Shown here piece after piece: positions 16,037 to 24,051 of a DNA stretch of 44,020 nt. A program made the position numbers and the translations under genes. The notes under the pieces were generated by a model. That model was not told where the DNA came from. It ran no database searches and saw only the letters and a program-made list of their open reading frames with translations. Position 1 is the first letter of the stretch; every line of letters begins with the position of its first letter. This stretch comes from a bacterium (GTDB lineage Bacteria; Joyebacterota; Joyebacteria; Joyebacterales; Joyebacteraceae): positions 102,911 through 146,930 of the forward strand of contig JAPEKQ010000004.1 in NCBI GenBank assembly GCA_029990205.1. The letters run 5' to 3'.

Positions 16037-16552
16037 CTATGTTCTACGGATCCGGGACTTGAGGAGCTGCCTCTTGATGGGGTTGATGTGGTCGAAGAAG
16101 AACTTCCCCATGAGATGGTCGACCTCGTGCTGGAAGATCCGCGCGAGCGCGCCATCGACATCCAGCTTCACCTCGTTACCGTCGCGATCCAGCCCCTTGA
16201 TGACAACCCGGGCCGGCCGTTCGACATCAGCCGTGATGCCGGGGCAGCTGACACACCCTTCCTCGACGACCGTGTGCCCCGACCCGAGAACGATCTCCGG
16301 GTTGATGAGCACGACGGCGCCTTGGTAGACAGCGTCCTCACCCTCGTGGTCCGGCGGCGGCTCGGCCACGAAGAGCGCCATGGCGCGCCCCACCTGCGGT
16401 GCCGCCAGCCCGACGGCCGGCGTCTCGCCGTTCCGCATCGTGTCGATCATGTCGTCGATGAGCGTACGGATCTCGTCGTCGATCTCCTCGACGTGCTTGA
16501 CCTCTTCGACCAGAACCGGGTGACCGTGTTTGACGACTTCGAGGATGGCCAT
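16037..16552 (-). CDS. def: Peptide deformylase
   Basis: This metalloenzyme removes the formyl group from nascent proteins. The three signature motifs are in order: GLAAPQVGRA (about residue 48), EGCVSCPG (about 98) with the metal-binding Cys, and QHEVDHLMGKF (about 138) with the HExxH-type metal ligands. The second motif is EGCVSCPG rather than the common EGCLSxPG, a mild variant. The 171-residue length is normal. It lies eight bases after yajC and 32 before fmt. Confidence 0.96.
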   Translation of the reverse strand: MAILEVVKHGHPVLVEEVKHVEEIDDEIRTLIDDMIDTMRNGETPAVGLAAPQVGRAMALFVAEPPPDHEGEDAVYQGAVVLINPEIVLGSGHTVVEEGCVSCPGITADVERPARVVIKGLDRDGNEVKLDVDGALARIFQHEVDHLMGKFFFDHINPIKRQLLKSRIRRT

Positions 16553-16560
16553 AGACCTTG

Positions 16561-16893
16561 CTACTCCCTCACGGCACTGATAGCCGACTTCGAGACCTCG
16601 ACCTTGACGCCCTCGGCGATCCTGATGACGATCTTGTCGTCATGGACATCCTGGATCTCACCGTAGAGCCCGCCGAGCGTGACGATCTTGTCACCGCGCT
16701 GAAGCGCGTCGAGCATGTCCTGACGCTCCTTGCGGCGCTTCGACTCCGGACGGATCATGAGGAAGTAGAAGATCGCGAAGATGGCCACGAGCATGATGAG
16801 CATGCTTGCGCCGCCACCCTGCTGCGCTCCCTCGGCGCCCGAAACACCCATGGCGTGCGCCACGTCCGGAAACAGCATCATAAGAAACAGCAT
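16561..16893 (-). CDS. yajC: Preprotein translocase subunit YajC
   Basis: The protein has 110 residues with one long membrane segment (ASMLIMLVAIFAIFYFLMIRP, about residues 30-50). The YajC signature PESKRRKERQDMLDALQRGDKIVTLGGLYGEI follows, here cited as positions about 49-82, and then a short beta-rich tail. YajC associates with SecDF and the Sec translocon. secD and secF are not downstream here; def follows instead. A hydrophobic lead before the usual start (residues 1-14) could act as a short signal-like segment. Confidence 0.94.
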   Translation of the reverse strand: MLFLMMLFPDVAHAMGVSGAEGAQQGGGASMLIMLVAIFAIFYFLMIRPESKRRKERQDMLDALQRGDKIVTLGGLYGEIQDVHDDKIVIRIAEGVKVEVSKSAISAVRE

Positions 16894-16905
16894 CGAGTAC
16901 GCCTC

Positions 16906-17169
16906 CTAGTGCTTCAGATCATCGTCCGGCACCGGCGGCATGCCGTCCCGGAATCGTTCCGTCTTGACCTTCTCCATCTCCTTGAGGAGCTCCCCGGGAT
17001 CGATGTTGCCGTTCCGTGAGAGCACGCGGACGAGAGCCTCGAGCGATAGCGTGTTGGACAGCGCCAGCTCCTCGAAGGAGACCTCGCGCTTCTGGCCGTT
17101 CTTGACCATGATGAGGCCGGACTTCGACTGCTCGGCCTTCTTCTCGTCCTTCGGCTTCTTCCTGAACAC
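16906..17169 (-). CDS. Small hydrophilic protein, first gene of the yajC-def-fmt block
   Basis: I do not recognise this protein. I place the start at GTG 17167-17169 because AGGGGG stands just before it, giving 87 residues (FRKKPKDEKKAEQ...). An ATG further upstream at 17230-17232 falls inside the -35 box of the promoter and is unlikely. The protein is highly charged and lacks a signal peptide or membrane segment. It has a Lys-rich start, a short segment SGLIMVKNGQKREVSFEELAL and a helix with LSLEALVRVLSRNG. It lies 12 bases before yajC and is surely co-transcribed. Confidence 0.7.
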   Translation of the reverse strand: MFRKKPKDEKKAEQSKSGLIMVKNGQKREVSFEELALSNTLSLEALVRVLSRNGNIDPGELLKEMEKVKTERFRDGMPPVPDDDLKH

Positions 17170-17203
17170 AGATCCCCCTGGTTCGCGCCTTCTTAGCCTA
17201 TGA

Positions 17204-17232
17204 ATGCTAACAGGCGGCCCTCCGGGAGTCAA
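17204..17232 (-). promoter_or_regulatory. Sigma70-type promoter of the yajC-def-fmt-rsmB-rpe block
   Basis: On the minus strand TTGACT (17227-17232) and TAGCAT (17204-17209) are separated by 17 bases. Transcription would begin near 17197, about 28 bases before the GTG start at 17169, which supports that start choice. Confidence 0.55.
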
Positions 17233-17347
17233 GCCGCCACGCTCTTACCGGATTCTCACATGGCTCAGCCTCGGAATCCCTTGCGGTGGCCACCCGCTCA
17301 TGGCACGATGTCGGACAGACGTCGGTCATGTGAGGGAGGCACCCGTT

Positions 17348-18517
17348 TTGACACGCACACCGGGGTTCACACGCAGGTCAATCATCGCGGGAGGGCCGCT
17401 CCGTGGGCCGGCGCGACCCCTCGCAAGGGCCCTGTCCTTCGCGATGACACTGCTCTTCACGATGGCGCTGCTCCTTGCGCCGGCGGCGACCGCAACGGCT
17501 CAGGGCCAGACCGTCTGGGTGCAGCCCCCCGGCACGCCCGGACTCGCGCCGAGCCAGTTCTCGTCAGACGCCCCGTTCTTCGCGGAGGTCGCCGACGACT
17601 TCATCCCCGTGTACGACTACGATATCAACGACATCACGTGGTGGGGCGACTTCGTGACGGGCGACCGCGCAGCCAGACCGGGCGCAGCGTCAAGCTCGCC
17701 TCGCTGGATACGGACGGGGGAGCGCTACCTCAACTGCACGGACCCGATCCTCCTCCCCTGCGGCTCGGTCGTCTCGGACAACAACAGCTCCGGGAACAGC
17801 GACGTGGATCGGTACCCCAGCTGCAGCCAGCTCTGGCTTGAGTCGGGCCCCGAGATGCTCTACGAACTGCCGATCCCCGGACCGAACGTCGGTCTGACGC
17901 TGACGCTCTCGGACATGACCGCCGACCTCGACCTCTTCCTCCTCACCGCTTGCACTGAGGATTCGTGTCTGGTCAACGGTGAGGACGAGATATCGATCAC
18001 GCTCGATGACGCCGGCACCTACTACGTCGTCGTCGAGGGGTATCACGGAGCGATAAGCGACTACACGCTGACGGTCGACTGTCAGGGCACGGCCGACCGC
18101 GTGTTCGTCATCCGCATCTACTACGCTCACCCCCTCTCGGGCCTGCCGGTCGACCTCATCGGCGAGCGGTACGTGACCGACTTCACGGAGACACCGGGCC
18201 CGCACGGGCTCACGGAGCACCACGCCACCTTCGACCCGATCCAGGTGAACGCCGGGTCCCGCTACTGCGTGAGCGTCCAGATGGTGGGGCAGAGCCTCAC
18301 CGAGGGCGAGTGGTTCTGGGCGCAGGCGGCCGGCGACGTGCAGGGCAAACACCCCTGGATCGAGGACGCCCGCCTCTCCGCCGACCGGTGGACATCATTC
18401 GACGATCTCGCTGGATTCCCGGGCGACTGGGACTATGATATGGCCTTTGAACTCGGCGGCGTACAGACGCCGGTCGAGAAGAGGAGCTGGGGAACGATCA
18501 AGGCGCTCTATAGATAG
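17348..18517 (+). CDS. Secreted protein with nested PPC-type domain and SWG-type tail
   Basis: The start is uncertain. I chose TTG 17348-17350, eight bases after GGGAGG, giving 389 residues; the frame is open from 17204. A hydrophobic segment ending at ATATAQ is a signal peptide, though its charged lead of about 35 residues is long. The mature part opens with EVADDFIPVYDYDINDITWWGDF. This is interrupted by a segment with CGSVVSDNNSSG, GPEMLYELPIP, MTADLDLFLLTAC and AGTYYVVVEGYHG, the pattern of a bacterial pre-peptidase C-terminal (PPC) domain. It then returns to a strand pattern VFVIRIYYAHPLSGLPV...YCVSVQM. It ends in SWGTIKALYR, the same tail as the proteins ending at 1309 and 30422. It carries no catalytic motif. 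Confidence 0.8.
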   Translation: MTRTPGFTRRSIIAGGPLRGPARPLARALSFAMTLLFTMALLLAPAATATAQGQTVWVQPPGTPGLAPSQFSSDAPFFAEVADDFIPVYDYDINDITWWGDFVTGDRAARPGAASSSPRWIRTGERYLNCTDPILLPCGSVVSDNNSSGNSDVDRYPSCSQLWLESGPEMLYELPIPGPNVGLTLTLSDMTADLDLFLLTACTEDSCLVNGEDEISITLDDAGTYYVVVEGYHGAISDYTLTVDCQGTADRVFVIRIYYAHPLSGLPVDLIGERYVTDFTETPGPHGLTEHHATFDPIQVNAGSRYCVSVQMVGQSLTEGEWFWAQAAGDVQGKHPWIEDARLSADRWTSFDDLAGFPGDWDYDMAFELGGVQTPVEKRSWGTIKALYR

Positions 18518-18568
18518 CCCGTAGACAGCCCTTGAGCCGGGTCCCCTTGGGAACGACTGGAGAACACG

Positions 18569-20659
18569 ATGCCTCGCACAAGCATGGACAAGGTTCGCAA
18601 CGTCGGCGTGACGGCCCACATCGACGCCGGCAAGACGACCGCCACCGAGCGGATCCTCTACTTCACGGGCCGGACGCATCGCCTCGGTGAGGTCCACGAT
18701 GGCGAGGCGACGATGGACTGGATGGTCCAGGAGCAGGAGCGCGGCATCACCATCACCTCCGCCGCGACGACCGCGTACTGGAAGGACCACCGCGTCAACA
18801 TCATCGACACGCCCGGCCACGTGGACTTCACAGCCGAGGTCGAGCGTTCGCTCCGCGTGCTCGACGGTACCGTGGCGCTCTTCTGCGCCGTCGGCGGCGT
18901 CCAGCCGCAGTCGGAGACGGTCTGGCGTCAGGCCGAGAAGTACCGCGTCCCCCGCATCGCGTTCATCAACAAGATGGACCGCATCGGCGCGGACTTCGAT
19001 CGCGTGGTCAAGGACATCCAGGGCGAGCTCGGCGCGAACGCGGTGCCCGTCGTCCTCCCCATCGGCGCCGAGGACCAGTTCGAGGGCATCATCGACCTCG
19101 TCGACATGAAGGCCGTCTACTACGACCAGAAGGAGAAGGGCGTCGACATCCGCGAGGAGGAGATCCCCGAGGAGCTCTGCGAGAAGGCGCGGGCCGCGGA
19201 GGCGGTCATGATCGAGCGTATCAGCGAGCAGGACGACCAGCTCATGGAGAAATTCCTCGACGGCGAGATCCCGTCACGAGACGAGTGCGTGGCCGCGATG
19301 CGCAAGGCGACCATCGCCGGCGAGATCATCCCCGTCCTCTGCGGCGCGGCGTTCAAGAACAAGGGCGTCCGCCGGTTGCTCGACGCGATCATCGACTATC
19401 TTCCCTCCCCCCTCGACCTGCCGCCAGTCATCGGCACGAAGCTCGAGAGCAATGCGGAGATCGTCCGGCATCCGACCGACGACAGCCCGCTGGCCGCACT
19501 CGCCTTCAAGGTGCAGGCCGACAAGCACATGGGTAAGCTGACGTACGTCCGCGTCTACTCGGGCGTTCTCAAGTCCGGAGAGACGTACTACAACTCGACC
19601 CGGGAGAAGCGACAGCGCATCGGACGCATTTTCGAGATGCACGCCGACAACCGCGAGGCGGTCGACGCGCTCCACGCCGGAGAGGTCGGCGCCGTGGTCG
19701 GACTGGGCGACACGCGAACGGGCGACACCATCTGCAGTGAAGAGCACCCGATCATGCTCGAGTCCATCGAGTTCCCGGCGCCCGTCATCGACATGGCGGT
19801 CACGCCGGAGAGCCGGACCGACCGCGACAACCTCAGCAAGGCGCTCATCCGTCTCGCCGAGGAGGACCCGACGTTCACGGTCCGCGCGGACGAAGAGACC
19901 GGCGACGTTGTGATCTCCGGGATGGGCGAGCTCCATCTTGATATCATCGTGGATCGGCTCAAGCGCGAGTTCGGGGTCCAGACGAAGGTCGGGCGTCCGC
20001 AGGTCGCCTACCGCGAGACCATCACCGCCGCGCTCGACCACGAGCACAAGCACGTCAAGCAGAGCGGTGGCCACGGTCAGTACGCGCACATCAAGTTCTC
20101 CGTCGAACCTGGCGGACCGGGATACGGGTTCTCGTTCGACAACAAGGTCGTCGGCGGACGCATCCCGCGCGAGTACATCCCCGCCATTGAGAAGGGCATC
20201 GTGGACGCGATGGCCGAGGGGCCGTACGCGCAGTTCCCGATGGTCGACGTCAAGGTCGTCTTGAACGACGGTTCGTCGCATGATGTCGACTCATCGGAGA
20301 TGGCGTTCCGCACCTGCGCGAGCATGGGCTTCCGCGACGCCTGCCGGAAGGCGGGACCCGCGCTTCTCGAGCCGGTCATGAGCGTTGAGGTGACGGCGCA
20401 CGAGGACAACACGGGCGCCGTGACGGGCAGTCTCTGCGGCAAGCGCGGCAAGATCATCGACATGGAGACACGCGGCAAGGCGAGCATCATACGCGCGCAC
20501 GTACCGCTCGCTGAGATGTTCGGGTACTCGTCGGAGCTCCGCAACATCACGAGCGGGCGCGGCGAGTTCACGATGACGTTCGAACACTACGAGGCCGTCC
20601 CGTTCGCCATCGCCGAGGAGATCGTCGAGGAGCGCCGGAAGCTCAGAGAAGGCAAGTAG
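18569..20659 (+). CDS. fusA: Elongation factor G
   Basis: EF-G drives GTP-dependent translocation on the ribosome and, with RRF, ribosome recycling. The 696-residue length is standard. Motifs are [15 protein letters not shown] (about 17-31), [32 protein letters not shown] and [12 protein letters not shown] in the G domain. [18 protein letters not shown] and [13 protein letters not shown] follow in domains III-IV, with [23 protein letters not shown] at the end. The gene stands apart from rpsL-rpsG-tuf, following a secreted-protein gene by 51 bases. It may be the only copy or one of two paralogues; the sequence alone does not decide. Its start has GGAG six bases upstream. Confidence 0.96.
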   Translation: MPRTSMDKVRNVGVTAHIDAGKTTATERILYFTGRTHRLGEVHDGEATMDWMVQEQERGITITSAATTAYWKDHRVNIIDTPGHVDFTAEVERSLRVLDGTVALFCAVGGVQPQSETVWRQAEKYRVPRIAFINKMDRIGADFDRVVKDIQGELGANAVPVVLPIGAEDQFEGIIDLVDMKAVYYDQKEKGVDIREEEIPEELCEKARAAEAVMIERISEQDDQLMEKFLDGEIPSRDECVAAMRKATIAGEIIPVLCGAAFKNKGVRRLLDAIIDYLPSPLDLPPVIGTKLESNAEIVRHPTDDSPLAALAFKVQADKHMGKLTYVRVYSGVLKSGETYYNSTREKRQRIGRIFEMHADNREAVDALHAGEVGAVVGLGDTRTGDTICSEEHPIMLESIEFPAPVIDMAVTPESRTDRDNLSKALIRLAEEDPTFTVRADEETGDVVISGMGELHLDIIVDRLKREFGVQTKVGRPQVAYRETITAALDHEHKHVKQSGGHGQYAHIKFSVEPGGPGYGFSFDNKVVGGRIPREYIPAIEKGIVDAMAEGPYAQFPMVDVKVVLNDGSSHDVDSSEMAFRTCASMGFRDACRKAGPALLEPVMSVEVTAHEDNTGAVTGSLCGKRGKIIDMETRGKASIIRAHVPLAEMFGYSSELRNITSGRGEFTMTFEHYEAVPFAIAEEIVEERRKLREGK

Positions 20660-20684
20660 CAGGGACACGGAGAACAGACGCAAC

Positions 20685-20715
20685 GAAGCCCCCGGGCGGC
20701 CAGCCCGGGGGCTTC
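20685..20715. terminator. Bidirectional terminator between fusA and the beta-propeller gene
   Basis: GAAGCCCCCGGG (20685-20696) pairs perfectly with CCCGGGGGCTTC (20704-20715), 12 bp around a seven-base loop, followed by TTCT. It serves both convergent genes. Confidence 0.85.
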
Positions 20716-20740
20716 TTCTATCCGCTCCATCCAGTGCGTT

Positions 20741-22996
20741 CTACTTCAGCAGCACCATGCTGATGCTGCGGCTCGATTCCTCAGTCTCGAGACGGCAGAA
20801 GTAGACGCCCGATGCCGCCTCCTCGCCCGCGTCCGTCCGCCCGTCCCACACCGCGACGTGCTCGCCCGCGCTCTGCGGACCGTCGACCAGCGTCGCTACC
20901 AGACGGCCGGCGACGTTGTAGACACCGACCCGCGCGTGACCGTCGGTCGGAAGCGAGTAGGTAACCGATGTCTTCGGGTTGAACGGATTCGGATGGTTCT
21001 GTCTGAGGCCCGGGCGCGCCACGAACGTGTCGTCGTGCTCCGGCACGTCGAGGACCTCGTCGCACATCCTGTAGCCGACACCGAGGTAGCTGTCCCAATC
21101 GACAAAGAGAACGTCGTCGCCGTGGAGCGCGACCGCACAGGGATCGTCGCTCATCGGTGGCTGGGCGCAGACGTGTCCGACGATCTCCGGGTGAACCGGA
21201 TCGGCACAGTCGACCACGTAGACGCCATCGTCGTCGCTCGCCACGTAGGCCCACGTCCCGGAGACCTCGACGCTGTACGCGATCCACCCCATCGTCGTCT
21301 GACTCCGCCAGGCTGGGTGCGTCGGGTCGGTGAAGTCCGCGATCGTCAGTCCGTGCGGCCCCGCCACGTACACCATGCCACCGACCGCATCGAGCTCCTC
21401 AGGGTAGCTGTCCGCGACGGTCGCGGTCTCGCCCAGAACCGGCGGATCAACGGGATCGGCTCCGAGATCGTATGCTCGGATGGCAAGCGCTCCGTCGTAG
21501 TTCTCGAACGCCGCGTACATCACGTCCCCGTAGACATCCAGACCGGGGAGCCCGTTCTGAGTCTCGCCGTCGATCGCGTTGAGCATGATCGGGTTGGTCG
21601 GCACGTTCATGTCGACCACGATGATGCAGGTCTCGGCGGCGCAGTACGCGAACTGATCGTACGCGGCGACCTCCTCGAAGTTCTCGTTGTCCGGGAAGTC
21701 CACCTGAGAGATGTGCTCCACGTCCCCCGGGCTCACGATCTCGAAGACGTAGAGCCCGTCCTCCTCGGTGGCGACCAGGAGATAGTCACCCCACTGCGTC
21801 AGGCAGTTGGGATCCACGGAGTTCAGGGCCGTCGCCGTGTCGCTGGCCATCCCGGTCGAGAGGTCGACCGCGGTGATGGCGAGCGGACTCGTGTACTGGA
21901 GGACGTATGCGTACCCGTCGCCAGCCACGATGTCCATGGCGTCCTGGACGACGTTCCACGTGTTGTGCGCGCTCCGGAACGAGTGCGTCGGCTTGGCCAG
22001 CACATTGACTCCGCCCGCGTCGGTCCAGCTCGGATTGACGACGACGTAGCAGTAGTCGTTCGTCGCGAGGACGCCGCCCTTCGCCTGACCGGTCATGGTC
22101 ACTCGCTCCTCAAGCGACGGGAACACGCCGCCCTCCAGCCCGAAGATCGAGAGGTCGTACCCGGACGCGTACAGGTGGTTGTCGATGTAGTCCACGTCCC
22201 ATGGCGGGGCGCACGAGACGCCGGTGAGGTGATACGGGTGTGCCGGGTCGCTGACGCTCAGGACCTCCAGCGTCCCGTACGTGAAGTAGGCGTTCGAACC
22301 TCCGACGAACAGCAGCGTGTCGTGGACGCACACGCTGACCGCGTTGGTCATGATGCCCACGGTGTCCACAACCGTGGGCGGCGACGTCGTCACGTCGACG
22401 ACGGCCAGTCCGGCGTCCCAACACGCAACGTAGGCGTGCTGCATGTCCTGCGCCTCGCAGACCGCCCAACCCGCGCCGGGCAGCGTCGTGGAGTCCACAA
22501 TCTTCGGATCCGCCGGGTTGTTGTCCACCAGCGTGAACGAGTTGTCCTGTGCCGCGCACATGATGTAGTCACGCGACATCCCAACGCCGGTTGCCGGGAC
22601 GTTGATGACATCCTCGATGTGCATCGTGCCGGGGTCGCGCGCGTCGATGAGCACGAGACCCGAGTCCGAGTCCGCCACCCAGTAGAACTCCTGGTCGGTG
22701 ACGACCGCGTGGAAGAGACCGTAGGACGGGATCGGCCCGTAGACGTTCGGGGAGAGCGGATCGGACGTCGTCTCGTAGAGCATGAACCCGTCCCGCTCGT
22801 ACGCGACGCCGAACTCGTCCGCCGATCCGGCGATGTGCCCGAGGACCGACGACCCCCCGCCCCCGCGAAGCGGGATGTTGCCTTTCCAGCAGAGGTTGTT
22901 CTCGTAGTCGTAGCAGCTCTGCGCGCGAAGCCCGGGGGCCACGAGAACCGCGACAGTGATGGAAGCGACCAGAAGGATCAGAGGGCTGTGCCGCAT
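20741..22996 (-). CDS. Secreted LVIVD-repeat beta-propeller protein with FlgD-like sorting tail
   Basis: The start is ATG 22994-22996 (MRHSPLILLVASITVAV), with GGGGAGG five bases upstream; the longer open frame is shadow sequence. The protein has 751 residues. A signal peptide ends near LRAQS. Residues of about 60-640 hold repeated units of the form G-L-x-V/I-x-D-x-x-D-P (GLVLIDARDPG, GLAVVDVTTSP, GLTIADFTDPTHP, GVYVVDCADPVHP), the LVIVD repeat typical of seven-bladed propellers. The last 90 residues are a FlgD-like Ig domain (QNHPNPFNPKTSVTYSLP, YNVAGRLVATL, WDGRTDAGEEAASGVYF) ending in SMVLLK, as in type IX-like secretion substrates. The function is unknown; it is likely a surface-bound or secreted binding protein. 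Confidence 0.88.
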   Translation of the reverse strand: MRHSPLILLVASITVAVLVAPGLRAQSCYDYENNLCWKGNIPLRGGGGSSVLGHIAGSADEFGVAYERDGFMLYETTSDPLSPNVYGPIPSYGLFHAVVTDQEFYWVADSDSGLVLIDARDPGTMHIEDVINVPATGVGMSRDYIMCAAQDNSFTLVDNNPADPKIVDSTTLPGAGWAVCEAQDMQHAYVACWDAGLAVVDVTTSPPTVVDTVGIMTNAVSVCVHDTLLFVGGSNAYFTYGTLEVLSVSDPAHPYHLTGVSCAPPWDVDYIDNHLYASGYDLSIFGLEGGVFPSLEERVTMTGQAKGGVLATNDYCYVVVNPSWTDAGGVNVLAKPTHSFRSAHNTWNVVQDAMDIVAGDGYAYVLQYTSPLAITAVDLSTGMASDTATALNSVDPNCLTQWGDYLLVATEEDGLYVFEIVSPGDVEHISQVDFPDNENFEEVAAYDQFAYCAAETCIIVVDMNVPTNPIMLNAIDGETQNGLPGLDVYGDVMYAAFENYDGALAIRAYDLGADPVDPPVLGETATVADSYPEELDAVGGMVYVAGPHGLTIADFTDPTHPAWRSQTTMGWIAYSVEVSGTWAYVASDDDGVYVVDCADPVHPEIVGHVCAQPPMSDDPCAVALHGDDVLFVDWDSYLGVGYRMCDEVLDVPEHDDTFVARPGLRQNHPNPFNPKTSVTYSLPTDGHARVGVYNVAGRLVATLVDGPQSAGEHVAVWDGRTDAGEEAASGVYFCRLETEESSRSISMVLLK

Positions 22997-23054
22997 GGAA
23001 CCTCCCCAGTGTGTGCGTGGCAGGATGCCATCATCTGACGATTGAGTACCATAG

Positions 23055-23083
23055 TTTATCACACACTCCCCCCTGTCTGTCAA
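23055..23083 (-). promoter_or_regulatory. Promoter of the beta-propeller gene
   Basis: A perfect TTGACA (23078-23083, minus strand) is followed after 17 bases by GATAAA (23055-23060), or by TAAACT two bases later. It lies about 60 bases upstream of the ATG at 22996. Confidence 0.5.
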
Positions 23084-23117
23084 TGAATGACTGGTCACCG
23101 CTCGCGCAGAACCACCG

Positions 23118-23146
23118 TTGACTCGGCGCATCGAACAGGCGATGCT
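23118..23146 (+). promoter_or_regulatory. Possible promoter of the OmpA-like lipoprotein gene
   Basis: TTGACT (23118-23123) and GATGCT (23141-23146) are 17 bases apart, about 90 bases before the ATG at 23237. The -10 box matches only half of the consensus. Confidence 0.3.
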
Positions 23147-23236
23147 TTTCTGCGTCTGAAGCTGAACGAGGCTCGGCCATGGGTCGGGCCGGTCCACCAC
23201 GAAACCGGAAGACGAACTCAAGCAGGGAGGGGTCCC

Positions 23237-23908
23237 ATGAGAAGAGCTCTGACAACGCTCGTCGCCCTCGTCCTCGTCGCGTCGCTGTTCGGCTGCGCGT
23301 CGATGTCGAGAAGCGACAAGGGTCTGGCGATCGGCGCCGGCACGGGCGCGGTCGTCGGGGCGGCGATCGGTGACGCGTCCGGCAACACGGCGCTCGGCGC
23401 CATCCTCGGCGCGGTCATCGGCGGCGCCGCGGGCGCGGCCATCGGCGAGTACATGGACGACCAGGCCGAGGAGATCGAGGCCGACATCGAAGGCGCGACG
23501 GTCGAGCGCGTCGGCGAAGGCATCAAGATCACGTTCGACTCGGGTCTGCTCTTCGACGTCGACAAGGCTGATCTCAGGCCGGCGTCGCAGGACAACCTCG
23601 TCGAGCTGGCCCGGATCCTCAACAAGTACCCCGACACCGACATCCTCATCGAGGGGCACACCGACTCCGACGGTACCGACGAGTACAACATGGACCTCTC
23701 GGAGCGGCGCGCGCTCTCCGTCTCGGACTACCTCATCGAGCACACCGTTGAGGGACAGCGCATGACCATCACGTGGTACGGCGAGATGCAGCCGATCGCC
23801 ACGAACGAGACGGTCGAGGGCAAGCAGGAGAATCGCCGCGTCGAGGTCGCCATCATGGCGAACGACGAACTCAAGGCGGCGGCCGAGCGAGGCGAACTCG
23901 CCGGCTAG
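23237..23908 (+). CDS. OmpA-family lipoprotein with glycine-zipper segment
   Basis: The start is ATG 23237-23239 (MRRALTTLVAL), with GGGAGGGG directly upstream; the open frame before it is shadow sequence. The 223-residue protein has a lipoprotein signal ending in SLFGC, Cys20 being the lipidated residue. A Gly/Ala-rich zipper follows (GAGTGAVVGAAIGD...GAVIGGAAGAAIGEYMD, about 32-80). The OmpA C-terminal domain comes next (about 100-210), with ITFDSGLLFDVDKADLRP, ILIEGHTDSDGTDEYNMDLSERRA and QENRRVEVAI, the Asp and Arg residues that bind diaminopimelate in peptidoglycan. The layout matches YiaD/Pal-like proteins that tie the outer membrane to the cell wall. It is divergent from the beta-propeller gene. 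Confidence 0.94.
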   Translation: MRRALTTLVALVLVASLFGCASMSRSDKGLAIGAGTGAVVGAAIGDASGNTALGAILGAVIGGAAGAAIGEYMDDQAEEIEADIEGATVERVGEGIKITFDSGLLFDVDKADLRPASQDNLVELARILNKYPDTDILIEGHTDSDGTDEYNMDLSERRALSVSDYLIEHTVEGQRMTITWYGEMQPIATNETVEGKQENRRVEVAIMANDELKAAAERGELAG

Positions 23909-23934
23909 CAGCTGATCAGCAGAAGAACACACAG

Positions 23935-23964
23935 GAGCGGCCCCTGGGGAACCGGGGGCCGCTT
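23935..23964 (+). terminator. Terminator of the OmpA-like gene
   Basis: AGCGGCCCC at 23936-23944 pairs with GGGGCCGCT at 23955-23963 and the stem continues through GG/CC, giving about 11 bp with one G-T pair and a short loop. TCATTATACTT follows. Confidence 0.8.
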
Positions 23965-23972
23965 CATTATAC

Positions 23973-24002
23973 TTGAGTCCGACCCAGTGATGGCGTTATA
24001 CT
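23973..24002 (+). promoter_or_regulatory. Promoter of the C39-like/beta-helix gene
   Basis: TTGAGT (23973-23978) and TATACT (23997-24002) are separated by 18 bases and lie about 50 bases before the ATG at 24052. Transcription would start near 24009. Confidence 0.5.
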
Positions 24003-24051
24003 CGAGTGTGCGAAACCCGCCCGAACCGAACCGACCGACCAGGAGACTTCG

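Noticed and set aside
19274-20281. Minus-strand open frame of 335 residues inside fusA
   Set aside because: It is antisense to a conserved part of EF-G, with no ribosome site.
20858-23038. Plus-strand open frame of 726 residues
   Set aside because: It is a long antisense shadow of the LVIVD beta-propeller gene, made almost entirely of Val, Arg, Asp and His.
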